From: Malachius bipustulatus
Taxonomy: Eukaryota; Arthropoda; Insecta; Coleoptera; Melyridae
Assembly: GCA_910589415.1 (NCBI GenBank)
Contig: OU342638.1
Location: forward strand, 14,238,014-14,302,013
DNA: 64,000 bases
Direction of reading: 5' to 3'
Shown here: positions 22,371-31,253 of the stretch, one piece after another
Layout: each line of letters starts with the position of its first letter
How positions within the stretch are numbered: the stretch's first letter is position 1
Translations under genes and position numbers: made by a program
Notes under the pieces: generated by a model
What the model was told of the DNA's origin: nothing
The model's database searches: none
The model's input: the letters and a program-made list of their open reading frames with translations, nothing else

Positions 22371-23089
22371 ATGAGCGGGTTAGATTTATCAGTGTTGTTT
22401 GATTACATTACTTCTACTTATGATTTGTATAAAAATCAGTTGAAAGATGAAATTTGGAATAATATTAGTGATAGCAATTTTTTATTCAATTTACTTTTAT
22501 CAAAGATTGTTGTACCAGATGAAGCTTTTAAGTGGATTGTAAATAGAGCAGAATCGAATTTAACTATTATAAATTCCGTCTTAGAAAATAGAATTAAGTT
22601 TGATAAGAAATATGATCAGATTGTTAGTATTTTAAGTGATAGTGAATTTGAAAACCTAAGTTGTAAACTGGCATACGGTTTGTTACTTCGTAACGGTTTA
22701 AGACTATCATTGTATGAAAAGCACTTCTTTTTCACTTTATTAACCAATAAGAAATCATATGACTGGGAAGAAGAATACGAGTTGAAGAATATTTTCACCA
22801 GATATAAGCACGTGCATCACTTTATTGATCAATTAATTTGTGAAGCTATCCAGTATGCCGATAGCCGCCTACTCAAAAATGTGATCAAAGCAGCGGTCGA
22901 CAATGATATAAAATATGTTAGTCACATGCAAATTTGCTGTCCTGGTTGAAACGAAATATTGTAAAAGGTTGCTCCGGAGAAGAAAATAAATTGGGATGGG
23001 TGTGTGGACCCGATTCAGGGAGATGGCCCTCGACGCATCTCAAAGACTATATCGATACACTTGCTTGCTTGTATACAATTATGTCTTGA
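22371..23089 (+). CDS. Hypothetical Polinton protein, frameshifted near the C-terminus
   Basis: I do not recognise this protein. The open frame runs to 22949, about 192 residues from ATG 22371 (ATG 22338 is also in frame). It is rich in Asn, Leu, Lys and Ile and looks helical, with no signal peptide and no membrane span. Near 22925 the coding signal shifts frame. A second frame continues without a stop to the TGA at 23087-23089 and encodes a coherent segment containing WLKRNIVKGCSGEENKLG and WVCGPDSGRWPSTHLKDY. I therefore infer one gene of about 240 residues with a one-base indel. It lies directly downstream of the polymerase behind its own box-plus-TATA promoter. Confidence 0.6.
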
Positions 23090-23187
23090 ATTCGTTGCGA
23101 AAAATATTTAATCCGTGTCTATAATTTTCTAATGTAAAAAGTCATTGTAATCATCCAAACTTGTTTTAACCTTGAAATTGTATATAT

Positions 23188-23235
23188 GGTGGGGGAAACC
23201 TCTATATAAGTGTAAGTCTAAGTTGGAAAAAACAG
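23188..23235 (+). promoter_or_regulatory. GGTGGGGG box plus TATA plus initiator
   Basis: GGTGGGGG at 23188-23195 and TATATAAG at 23203-23210 are followed by ACAGTAG at about 23229, at the usual TATA-initiator distance. CCTTGAAATTG lies just upstream at 23170. The element precedes the gene starting at 23288. Confidence 0.6.
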
Positions 23236-23287
23236 TAGCTGTGAAGCAGTCGTAAAGTGTCTACGTTTGAGCAATAGTGAGTTAATC

Positions 23288-23899
23288 ATGGCATGTTCCA
23301 AGCAACAGTTGATCTTAGTGAATCAGAAAAGATACCATTTGAATAAATCCAGTGCAAAATACGTGTCAATTGGATTATCATATGAAGATGGATTCCAGCC
23401 CTGCATAACATTAAATGGCTGCAAAGCTCCACCCGTTGTGTTTTGCGAACATGGTTGGAGAGAATTTCTAAAACATCGTGATGAAATGGAGAATTATTTT
23501 TATTGTTCAACATACTTCGATCCCATCTGCACGCCTGGTTTTAAAATATCGTTTGAACAGTTTAACGATGTTAAATGTGTCAGAGTGGAAGATAAGCGAG
23601 GTTACTACATATGGTTGGCCATGGACTCCGTAAATCAGCTGATCAAGTTACTCCCTCTCCTCGACTACAGAATCGACATTTTGAAGAGGCAAGATTTTCT
23701 GAAATATTATCAATCGCAACTGGCGGTTGCAAGAAGTGAACGTGCTGGCGACATTGCCAGGTTGATTTTTATGAAGCTTTCGCCGCCGACGAATCCTAAT
23801 TCAGAAAACGTTAGTACTATGATGGAAATTCTCCTGCAGTATCCAAGTTTACCAGATTTTGAGAGCAAGTATTACGACAACTATGCAGCAAACTACTAA
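23288..23899 (+). CDS. Hypothetical Polinton protein (about 203 aa)
   Basis: ATG at 23288 is preferred because the open frame upstream of it has no other ATG. The product has mixed composition: an N-terminal half with several aromatics and cysteines (VVFCEHGWREF, CSTYFDPICTPGF), a predicted beta-rich centre (VKCVRVEDKRGYYIWLAMD) and a helical C-terminal half. I do not recognise a domain. Its stop is followed after one base by the ATG of the next gene, suggesting co-expression. Its position between polymerase and integrase matches accessory genes in other Polintons, but no function is assigned. Confidence 0.7.
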   Translation: MACSKQQLILVNQKRYHLNKSSAKYVSIGLSYEDGFQPCITLNGCKAPPVVFCEHGWREFLKHRDEMENYFYCSTYFDPICTPGFKISFEQFNDVKCVRVEDKRGYYIWLAMDSVNQLIKLLPLLDYRIDILKRQDFLKYYQSQLAVARSERAGDIARLIFMKLSPPTNPNSENVSTMMEILLQYPSLPDFESKYYDNYAANY

Positions 23900-23900
23900 G

Positions 23901-24113
23901 ATGAGTGTCACCTTCAAAGAAGAAAACAATCGAGTACACAATATGATTGTTTGGCAGTTTGCCCACCGTCAAGCCAGGGTTTCGGATTGGATGACCGTAG
24001 CAGCTGATAGGTTACGATTCAAGAGACGCATAGATCAGTCAGCTCGTGTACTTGACGTTGTATTAAATCCTAATTATAGACATAAAATATATCTTGAACG
24101 ATTTATGAAATAA
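23901..24113 (+). CDS. Small hypothetical basic Polinton protein
   Basis: This 70-residue frame starts at ATG 23901, one base after the upstream stop; an earlier in-frame ATG at 23883 would overlap the previous gene. The product is basic (RLRFKRRIDQSARVLDVVL) and probably helical. It ends beside AATAAA at 24110, and the next gene converges from the other strand. I do not recognise it. Confidence 0.6.
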   Translation: MSVTFKEENNRVHNMIVWQFAHRQARVSDWMTVAADRLRFKRRIDQSARVLDVVLNPNYRHKIYLERFMK

Positions 24114-24176
24114 AAATACTTAGTAAATATTATTTGTTTTATTTTTCTTAAAAACAGATTACATCATAGAATATAA

Positions 24177-25106
24177 TTAAACGATGTCAGATTTCGCTAT
24201 CCAAGAGTTGTGCGAACTGTCATAGCCTAACCATTTGACGTACACTTTATTCTTTTGTTTTTTGATAATCTTCTCTACCAGAAAGACGTCCGGATACTTT
24301 ACTTTTTGTAGCTCAGACTCGTAGAAACCACTCTCTATATTATTACCATATTCGTCCTTCAGCAAATACGTTCTCGGGTTGGTGAATAACAACTTTCTTA
24401 GCTCTAAAACTTCATGAGACCAGTTCGGAATGTATCCTTTCTTGAACGCTTCTCTAAATTTGCTAATTCTAACTTTGTCACCGACCTTGAGTTTCGCATT
24501 CTTAGGATCCACCGTTTTCAAGTGACTGAATGCAGACATAAGTATCTGCTTTTCGTTGCGCTTGTTGACATCAACGGGTTTAAAGCCGGTCGTGCTGTGT
24601 GTTGTATGACTGTAATCTAACACTATCTTATCCAGAAGAGACAACCATCGGTAGTTACCCTGGTAGCTGAATTCCTTCCACATTTTATTTTTTATTGTGC
24701 GGTTTGATCTCTCGACGATACCCGCTTTCAAATTGGAAAAAGTCGAGTAGTGGTTTATTTTATTTTTATCCATTAATTCTTTGAAATATTTATTATAGAA
24801 TTCTTTCCCATGATCGGTCTGCACATTTTTCGGTTTATATTTTGCTTCCGTCAGTATCTGCTTCATAGCTTTTGTTACCTCTTCACCAGTTTTTGTTTTC
24901 AGAGGTTTGGCCCAAAGCATTTTACTAAAAACGTTTATAGCCATCAGAATGTATTTATAACCTTTGTTGACAGAGGCAAACGGAATCATTTCCACAAGAT
25001 CCAGCTGCATCAAATCAGATAATCCCTTTATTATCACATGACGACGTTTGAAATTTTTCTTGGCCGGTTTGTGTAGCTCTTCGACAATGCTCCTTTTAAT
25101 GTCCAT
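24177..25106 (-). CDS. Polinton retrovirus-like integrase with chromodomain
   Basis: The integrase would insert the linear element into host DNA, producing the 6-bp duplication seen here. The 309-residue frame is intact. The catalytic core shows QLDLVEM (D36), QTDHGKEF (D98) and AGIVERSNRT (E132), with 33 residues between D98 and E132. A C-terminal chromodomain is visible at about 262-309 (EKIIKKQKNKVYVKWLGYD, then NSWIA), which in related integrases can bind histone marks and guide insertion. No HHCC zinc finger is visible ahead of the core. It heads a block of minus-strand genes and converges on the 23901-24113 gene across a short bidirectional 3' region. Confidence 0.95.
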   Translation of the reverse strand: MDIKRSIVEELHKPAKKNFKRRHVIIKGLSDLMQLDLVEMIPFASVNKGYKYILMAINVFSKMLWAKPLKTKTGEEVTKAMKQILTEAKYKPKNVQTDHGKEFYNKYFKELMDKNKINHYSTFSNLKAGIVERSNRTIKNKMWKEFSYQGNYRWLSLLDKIVLDYSHTTHSTTGFKPVDVNKRNEKQILMSAFSHLKTVDPKNAKLKVGDKVRISKFREAFKKGYIPNWSHEVLELRKLLFTNPRTYLLKDEYGNNIESGFYESELQKVKYPDVFLVEKIIKKQKNKVYVKWLGYDSSHNSWIAKSDIV

Positions 25107-25158
25107 CTTTATTTTGATGTTATTATTTATGCACTCTCATTTATCGGACACCTTACGA

Positions 25159-25737
25159 TTAAATTTGCTTCAAAAAACAGTATATTGTGAAAAATTCTAT
25201 TATATCCCCATTTTCCAACTTTACATTTTCTAATGTTTGCACAGAGTGATTGTTAAGTACTATCGTTGAGGGAGACACTTCAGCTTTGATTACACTTCCT
25301 GATTGCAATGGGAATTTAAATATTGTCCTGTAGGAATCCATCTTCTTTAGACTTGCGTCTTCAGATCTGTTTCTTTCAACCTTAAAGTCGTTCACATTTA
25401 CATTATATTTGCTTTCTTTATTATCGGTATGATAGATTGTAATAACGTCGTTATTCTTGATATTTTTTGATACTAATCTATTTAAATCTATAATTGGCCC
25501 ATTATTGACAGAAACGATATCGCCCATGGTAAATTGAACATCTTCTATCTTTCCGTCTACCCCCGTATAGATATAATCTGTAAAATTGTCTTGGCTACCA
25601 CCGTTTATATTTATCAAATAATCCACAACTTGCTCCCGCTTCGGTGACCCTGCAGATTTCGACACACTGTCCGACGTTGTCCCTCGTGAGAAATATGGAT
25701 GCACGTATGCACCGAATTTATTAATCGACATGTTCAA
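25159..25737 (-). CDS. Hypothetical Polinton protein (192 aa)
   Basis: This intact frame starts with an ATG that overlaps the stop of the upstream minus-strand gene in an ATGA arrangement. The product has an N-terminal segment with FGAYVHPYFSRG, a Ser-rich linker and several predicted beta segments, with no membrane span. A virion or fibre-like role is conceivable from its position among structural genes, but I do not recognise a domain. Confidence 0.65.
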   Translation of the reverse strand: MNMSINKFGAYVHPYFSRGTTSDSVSKSAGSPKREQVVDYLININGGSQDNFTDYIYTGVDGKIEDVQFTMGDIVSVNNGPIIDLNRLVSKNIKNNDVITIYHTDNKESKYNVNVNDFKVERNRSEDASLKKMDSYRTIFKFPLQSGSVIKAEVSPSTIVLNNHSVQTLENVKLENGDIIEFFTIYCFLKQI

Positions 25738-26890
25738 CGTATAATGTTTATCCTTCGAAGCTCTTCTATTATGTACACGATCTCGTTCTCGAGTCCGGTA
25801 TGTCCGATCATCTGGGAAGCTGTCAGCACTCTTAAGCGATCTACCAGATGATTAGTAGCGTTTTTATATGGAACATACTGTATTTTCTTGTCGTGATACT
25901 GTAATATTCCTTTACCAGTTTTCAGATAATTGGGTATACTACCCGATCTTAATCTCGTCATGGGTTTATTAACATCTTTTAATTTCGACGACAATAGCGG
26001 TTTGATGTAGTCTAGATATTTTCGACCGGTATTACCTTTTACTTGTTTACTCGGATCATAATCCACTCGATGGACATTCGTTTTGTTCAATATATCTTTA
26101 TAATCTCTAGCGGCTTGTACATCGTCATCTATTAGCCCTTTACTTGCACGGCTTTAAAAATCCACTCGTATAGCGCCACAGATCCTTTGTATGCGGTTTT
26201 TATACCATCAGGTGTTGTAATGTAAATCATATTTCCATCTTCACTAAAATCTATTAAGGATGAGCCTAACACAAATCTGCCAGTATCATATTCTCTGCCA
26301 TTTTCATCAGTTTTTATGTCTCGTTTTGGACCGTAAACATAATCGAATTCCTTTTTTATGTCAACCATAAAATCACCAATATACGCTTTCGCATTTCCTC
26401 CAAACGACGATAGGTAATCTTGGAACGACTTACTCGTTAGTATATCTTGGCGTATATCATTTGAACTAATTTGAGAATAGTACTCATCTTCTTCGCGTGA
26501 TTCATCACTTTCGGAACTTTCAACAGTTTGAGATGATATCGGGGTTGCGTTGCTTTCAATTGTTCGATATGGTATTGCAGTAACATCGGGAGTATTGGGA
26601 TAACTCTTTATCGGGGACTTTTTAAAAGGGGTAGATGCATGTACCGAGGTGTGACTTTTGATAGTTTCGGGCTCATTCTTGACTTCGGCGGGTTCAAATT
26701 TGATATTCTTCAATAGCTGATGAAGGGGTTCAGATATAGGTTTGAATTTCCTCTCTACGTCATATTCGCTTCTCGAAATATCGTTCTGTAGGTCTTGAAA
26801 CTTTTTTCTAACGGCGTTTCGCGCATTGATCAAATTTTGCATAACCTTTTTATCCATCTTGCTGATGAATACTGACCGAGACTTATTCAT
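25734..26890 (-). CDS. Hypothetical Polinton protein split by a frameshift near 26135
   Basis: Two minus-strand frames, 26132-26890 (252 aa) and 25734-26090 (118 aa), appear to be one gene. The reading frame of the second part stays open upstream to about 26137, where it abuts the end of the first, so a one-base indel there explains the split. The N-terminal part has a basic helical region, a Ser/Thr/Pro-rich middle and an acidic stretch (SSESDESREEDEYY). The C-terminal part contains TNVHRVDYDP and a Lys/Arg-rich region. Similar two-part architecture recurs in other insect Polintons between ATPase and integrase, but I know no function. Its start overlaps the ATPase gene end by 8 bases. Confidence 0.65.
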
Positions 26891-27588
26891 CCGATCCTTT
26901 TATACTTATTAGATTATCGAAGCCTTCTCTATATCTACCTCCATTTACATCGCAATCTTTGTTTATTACGAGGAATCCGTGAGGATTTCTCCAGCAGTAT
27001 GAACAAATTTCCTTGAATTTATCGATCGACATATCGATATTTACGTGATCATCGTAAACATGCTTGAGGTTAGTGTAGTCCTGTTTGAACAAAACCAAAA
27101 AGTTTGAATTATCCCTTACAAGTTGTTTAGGTATTGATGAATAAGTTTGACAGAGGTAGAAACAATCTATATTTCTATGTCGACCAAATGAGAAGTACTC
27201 TCGGATGATGCTTTGACTATCACATACCACGTCGTCAAAAAATTATTACTGAGTTTTCGGCTGCTTCTTTCGGGGGTATAATGTCATCTCCCGCACTGTA
27301 TTCATGATATCCGATTTCTGTCAAAGGTGTTAACAGTTTTCTTAGATATTCATATTTCTCCTGATGTAGCGTTTTTGAGTATAAGTACACATCACCGAAT
27401 CGCAATCCGTTCGGGTGTTCCAACAACGATATCATTGCGTTTGTTTTACCGCAGCCTGAGCTACCCACAATCAGTGCCCGCTTGCATCCGCCACTCAAGA
27501 GATCGCTATGTTTTTGAAACTTCTTGCCAGACGAGCAGCCGTCATGATTCTTTACAGGTAGTTTCTGACTATGAGCTTTGATCTTCAT
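26883..27588 (-). CDS. FtsK/HerA-type genome-packaging ATPase, frameshifted in Walker B
   Basis: This is the packaging ATPase of Polintons and related dsDNA viruses, which pumps DNA into the capsid. The first frame (27235-27588) contains Walker A as VGSSGCGKT at residues 41-49. It ends exactly where Walker B should be completed (SVIIF), in a run of six A on the + strand at 27237-27242. The second frame, to 26883, continues with the expected downstream segment. A one-base homopolymer change splits the gene into 117- and 115-codon frames. The summed length, about 235 residues, is normal for the family. This copy could not make a full ATPase unless the indel is a sequencing error. Confidence 0.88.
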
Positions 27589-27685
27589 CGCTTACTACCA
27601 ACTAATGTTCTTCTCACTCTGAGTTTATATTTATATATATATAGGGGACGCACAATTATACTAAGTCATATTGTCTCGATCCTCG
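27589..27685. promoter_or_regulatory. Bidirectional promoter between ATPase and phospholipase genes
   Basis: About 97 bp separate the divergent start codons (ATPase ATG at 27588 on minus, phospholipase ATG at 27686 on plus). The interval contains TTTATATTTATATATATATAG at about 27625-27645, able to provide TATA elements on both strands. Confidence 0.5.
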
Positions 27686-28384
27686 ATGAAGAAGAGAGGT
27701 GCCGGCTTACTTAACACTCTAATTAACAAGTTACCATTTGAACTGCGCATACCATCATATAATTTTTGCGGACCGGGTACTAAACTGGAAGAACGGTTAG
27801 CTAGAGGCGATACGGGCATAAATCCACTCGACGAAGCTTGCAAGCAACACGATATCAGCTACTCGAGCTATCCCGATCTCGAACATCGTCATCAGGCCGA
27901 TCTAATTCTACAGAAAAAAGCTGTTGAGCGGCTGACTGCTAAAGACTCTAGTTGGAAAGAAAAAGCCGCAGCGTTGCTTGTAGCCGGTGCGATGAAAGGT
28001 AAACGGATTATGGGTTCCGGAACGAAGAAGAAGAAACCGAGCAAGAAAGGTTCCGGCATGCGTCGTAAACGTAGGATTATTAAGCCGCCCGAGAAAATTG
28101 GTGGATTCATTTTCTCTATCCCTTTGCTTATGGGGGCCCTGGGGGCTTTGGGTAGCTTAGGAGGCGCTGCAGCCGGCATAGCCAAGTCAGTGAACGATGC
28201 CAAGGCGGCTAGTCAAAGTTTGGAGGAAACAAAACGTCATAATGCCGCCATGGAACGATTGAAGACGGGTAAAGGTGTCTACTTACCATTCAAAAAACAA
28301 GTTAAGGGTAGCGGATTATACCTGAAACCGTACAAGAAAGGTTTGGGATTGTATTTTTATCGCCCTCCAAAAAACTACCAATAA
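27686..28384 (+). CDS. Capsid component with phospholipase A2 domain and hydrophobic segment
   Basis: The 232-residue frame from ATG 27686 contains the secretory-type phospholipase A2 signature: a calcium-loop sequence NFCGPGT at about residues 26-32 and the catalytic segment DEACKQHDISY at about 49-59. In the family the His-Asp pair activates water to cleave phospholipid. A Lys/Arg-rich region (about 103-135) follows, then a Gly/Ala/Leu-rich hydrophobic segment at about 139-165, then a basic tail. PLA2 domains in parvovirus capsids help breach membranes during entry, and adintovirus-like elements carry a comparable protein. The pairing with a hydrophobic segment suggests a membrane-active virion protein (inference). 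The frame is intact and the gene heads a + strand block of virion genes. Confidence 0.9.
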   Translation: MKKRGAGLLNTLINKLPFELRIPSYNFCGPGTKLEERLARGDTGINPLDEACKQHDISYSSYPDLEHRHQADLILQKKAVERLTAKDSSWKEKAAALLVAGAMKGKRIMGSGTKKKKPSKKGSGMRRKRRIIKPPEKIGGFIFSIPLLMGALGALGSLGGAAAGIAKSVNDAKAASQSLEETKRHNAAMERLKTGKGVYLPFKKQVKGSGLYLKPYKKGLGLYFYRPPKNYQ

Positions 28385-28401
28385 AGCTACCTCGCCGTGC
28401 A

Positions 28402-28773
28402 TTGTCAAACATCGATCTATTACATTACGTCAAAGTATTGCACTTGCCTTATTTTCGAGGAATTTTTATGAGAGATGCTCTACCGAAGACTATTAAATCA
28501 AGGGAATGTGGAATTGTCAACCTCGACGATGAATCCGGCGATGGAACACACTGGGTCGCTTATGTAAAGTGCAATTTTCAAGTTGAATATTTCAATAGCT
28601 TAGGGGACCTGAGACCGCCGACCGAATTGATAACCTATTTCCACAGCGATGGTAACCAAAATAAAATAATATACAACAGCACTAGATTTCAATCTCCTAA
28701 TTCATATAACTGCGGACACTTATGTCTACAATTCTTATATAGCAACACTTTCTTCTTAAATCGTCAGTGTTGA
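28402..28773 (+). CDS. Adenain-type cysteine protease (start codon unclear)
   Basis: This is a maturation protease of the adenovirus-protease/C5 fold. The catalytic residues are visible: His in GTHWVAY (about residue 50), an acidic or Asn position in VEYFNSLG, Gln in RFQSPN and Cys in YNCGHLCLQF (about 104). It would cleave capsid precursors. The length of about 123 residues fits the Polinton form. The start is odd: the coding similarity extends to TTG at 28402, and the open frame continues upstream into the phospholipase gene without an ATG. The first in-frame ATG (28468) would remove the conserved N-terminus. Either a non-ATG start is used or the ATG was lost. Confidence 0.85.
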   Translation: MSNIDLLHYVKVLHLPYFRGIFMRDALPKTIKSRECGIVNLDDESGDGTHWVAYVKCNFQVEYFNSLGDLRPPTELITYFHSDGNQNKIIYNSTRFQSPNSYNCGHLCLQFLYSNTFFLNRQC

Positions 28774-28786
28774 TTCACATGTCGAG

Positions 28787-29458
28787 ATGTCCATCATTTT
28801 CAAGCTCACCGGTAACACATCAGATTTTACACCACCCATTGTTCTAGAGGATAATGTGAGCTATAACTTGGGCTTAACGGTGTTTGAAACTTACCATTCG
28901 ATACCTAATATCGTAGAAGGGGAAAATAATCTATTATACTACGGTGATGATAAAGTGATTGCTCTGCCCACCGGATCTTACGAATTGAGTACTATCGAAT
29001 CATATATTCGTTCTCGTATGGAACCAAATGATGGTTTTTTACTCACACCGGATCCCACAACACTCAAGTGTCATCTTAAATGCACTCAGCCAGTGGATTT
29101 CACAAAGGATAATACATTAGGACCAGTTCTAGGTTTCAAGCAGCGAATTCTCATCCCTGCACATCATCACACTTCCGATGAGACGGTTAAAATCACATCT
29201 GTAAATTCGATATGTATTTATTGCAACATAGCAACTGGTTCGTATGACAATGGTCAACCCAGTCATTTGATTCATCATTTTTTCCCCGAAGTACCACCTG
29301 GGGCGAAAATTGTGGAAGCACCAGATCATGTTATATATCTACCGATAAACGTTAAAACAATATCAAACATAACCGTCAGCGTAGCCGACCAAAATAATAA
29401 ACTTCTAAACTTACGAGGAGAGACTTTAACAGTGGGGTTACATTTAAAACCCGTCTAG
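28787..29458 (+). CDS. Polinton minor capsid (penton-type) protein
   Basis: The frame is intact, 223 residues, starting 11 bases after the protease stop. Predicted beta-strand-rich sequence throughout fits a single jelly-roll vertex protein, which in Polintons lies beside protease and major capsid genes. Examples are ILEDNV-like strands at the N-terminus, LLYYGDDKVIALPTGSYELS, and a C-terminal VSVADQNNKLLNLRGETLTV. There is no membrane span. The assignment rests on length, predicted fold and gene order. A different capsid-associated role is possible. Confidence 0.75.
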   Translation: MSIIFKLTGNTSDFTPPIVLEDNVSYNLGLTVFETYHSIPNIVEGENNLLYYGDDKVIALPTGSYELSTIESYIRSRMEPNDGFLLTPDPTTLKCHLKCTQPVDFTKDNTLGPVLGFKQRILIPAHHHTSDETVKITSVNSICIYCNIATGSYDNGQPSHLIHHFFPEVPPGAKIVEAPDHVIYLPINVKTISNITVSVADQNNKLLNLRGETLTVGLHLKPV

Positions 29459-29519
29459 TATATAATCAACCGATAAACCTACATTTGATCAATCTGTGTT
29501 ATGCTGCACTAGTGGTGAC

Positions 29520-29693
29520 ATGGTAACCATATTCCAATCCAGACATCCGCAATTCGTGCAAACAAACGTGAAATCACGTAACATCAAGCGTGGTAAAGGG
29601 ATATCGAAAACCTGCAAAGTTCGTTCTCACAATCGTCTCACTGTAGAAAACATACGTTTTCTTAAGGCTTTAGGCTTTAAGGTGAAAAAATGA
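29520..29693 (+). CDS. Small basic virion-type protein (57 aa)
   Basis: ATG 29520 is chosen because the open frame upstream has only a GTG. The product is strongly basic (KSRNIKRGKG, RSHNRL) and ends in RFLKALGFKVKK. Its TGA overlaps the ATG of the major capsid gene as ATGA, implying coupled expression. Small basic peptides at this place resemble the core or DNA-condensing peptides of related viruses, but that role is inferred. Confidence 0.65.
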   Translation: MVTIFQSRHPQFVQTNVKSRNIKRGKGISKTCKVRSHNRLTVENIRFLKALGFKVKK

Positions 29694-30904
29694 GTATATT
29701 CGATGTATCAGCCAAACCGTTAGTCGATAATAGTATTGTTGACTCTCAGTACCACACACATCAACCTGCCACGACTGTTTTCAACTATAATGACGAGATT
29801 CGAATAGCCATAGAAGGTGATAGACCAACATTACCCAGTGAGAGTTTCATTTTCATAGCAGGACGACTGCTTAAAGATGATGGTAAACCCTCTAGCACGG
29901 CCGCAATCGTTAACAACGGCTTGGCCCATATTTTTAGTGAAATACGCTACGAAATTAATGGAATCACTGTAGACAGCGTATCGAAAGTGGGCATTACATC
30001 AACTATCAAAGGGTTGCTATCATACACACCCAATCAAATTCGAAGACTTGTAAATGCCGGTTGGAAACCTGACGATGAAACATCCAAATTACCACGAAAC
30101 GCCAATGGATCCTTCACAGTTTATATTCCGCTTGGTATGATTCTCGGCTTTGGTGAAGACTACAAGAAAGTAATATTGAACATTCGACAAGAACTTATTT
30201 TAATACGCAGCAGCAATGATAAGAATGCAATTTACAACAGCAGCTCAACGGAATCTTGTGTGATTCACATCGATAAGATACATTGGAAAATACCTCATAT
30301 CATCGGAAGTCTGCAAACCGAACTCGCGTTGGCGAAATACATGGAGAAAAATATCGACACTGTTCTGAAATTTCGTAGCTGGGAACTGCACACCAAGTCC
30401 GGACTGTCTACAACTAATATTCACTCATGGAATATAAAATCTGTTAAGAAAAGTCAATCTCCTTTGTACGTGATATTAGCTTTCCAGTCAAACCGAGATG
30501 GAAAGAGTGAAAAAGACACCAGCAAATTTGATCACTGCAAAATTAAAAATGCAAATGTTTACTTGAACAGCACCAAGTATCCCTACGATAATTTAAATGT
30601 TGATTTTGAAAATCATCAGTACTGCAATCTATATGAGTATTATGCAAACTTCCAACGCAGCTACTACAATTCTGAACCTGAACCGCTGTTAAGTGTTGAG
30701 AAATTCAGATCTTCAAACCCGATGGTGGTATTAGACTGTTCCAAGCAACCGGAAAATATAGCGTTTCAAAACCAAACCATTAATATTCTTTTGGAATTTG
30801 AAACTATCAGCGCCCTCCCTGAAAATATTGTGGCTTATTGTCTGCTCATATATGAACGCTCAGTTGCTTACAACGCGTTAACCAAATACGTCAAACATCT
30901 TTAA
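29690..30904 (+). CDS. Polinton major capsid protein (double jelly-roll type)
   Basis: The frame is intact at 404 residues and overlaps the upstream gene by four bases. Dense predicted beta strands in two halves, no membrane span, an N-terminal FDVSAKPLVDNSIVDSQYHT and a C-terminal strand segment ending VAYNALTKYVKHL match the major capsid proteins of insect Polintons. Those form hexon-like double jelly-roll trimers. Its place last in the + strand structural block supports this. A poly-A signal AATAAA follows at about 30976. This copy shows no disabling mutation. Confidence 0.88.
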   Translation: MSIFDVSAKPLVDNSIVDSQYHTHQPATTVFNYNDEIRIAIEGDRPTLPSESFIFIAGRLLKDDGKPSSTAAIVNNGLAHIFSEIRYEINGITVDSVSKVGITSTIKGLLSYTPNQIRRLVNAGWKPDDETSKLPRNANGSFTVYIPLGMILGFGEDYKKVILNIRQELILIRSSNDKNAIYNSSSTESCVIHIDKIHWKIPHIIGSLQTELALAKYMEKNIDTVLKFRSWELHTKSGLSTTNIHSWNIKSVKKSQSPLYVILAFQSNRDGKSEKDTSKFDHCKIKNANVYLNSTKYPYDNLNVDFENHQYCNLYEYYANFQRSYYNSEPEPLLSVEKFRSSNPMVVLDCSKQPENIAFQNQTINILLEFETISALPENIVAYCLLIYERSVAYNALTKYVKHL

Positions 30905-30999
30905 TATTGAATTGATTCGATTATTCAAGTCATTGTTTTTTTTAATATTGTAAAATGTTATTGGGTATACAGTAAAATAAATACATTATCTATATGAAA

Positions 31000-31215
31000 T
31001 CAGTTTTTTAATAAATACCTCTCTTTAAAAATTAACAGGTACATGGAATACGATATGAACATAAAAAATGCTATTAAATAATAGAATAGACAACAGTGAT
31101 CATCATTCTTCCACTTTGTAGATAGGTCATCTGATAGATTCATTAATTCAAACTCTTCAGATTCTTTCAATGTTTCTTCAATATAATTCATTTCTAAAAC
31201 TAAACTGGTCGCCAT
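31000..31215 (-). CDS. Small tail-anchored membrane protein, hypothetical
   Basis: The 71-residue frame starts at an ATG. An acidic N-terminal half (EETLKESEEFELMNLSDDLS) is followed by one hydrophobic segment of about 21 residues (FYYLIAFFMFISYSMYLLIF) close to the C-terminus, then a short basic tail. That topology suggests a tail-anchored or type II membrane protein. It is convergent with the major capsid gene. No family is recognised. Confidence 0.6.
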   Translation of the reverse strand: MATSLVLEMNYIEETLKESEEFELMNLSDDLSTKWKNDDHCCLFYYLIAFFMFISYSMYLLIFKERYLLKN

Positions 31216-31253
31216 TGTAAGTAAAAAAAATATATTTTAAACACTTTGAATAA

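Noticed and set aside
26883..27588. Two separate small genes instead of one ATPase
   Set aside because: The split falls inside Walker B at a homopolymer and the two parts together have the normal ATPase length.
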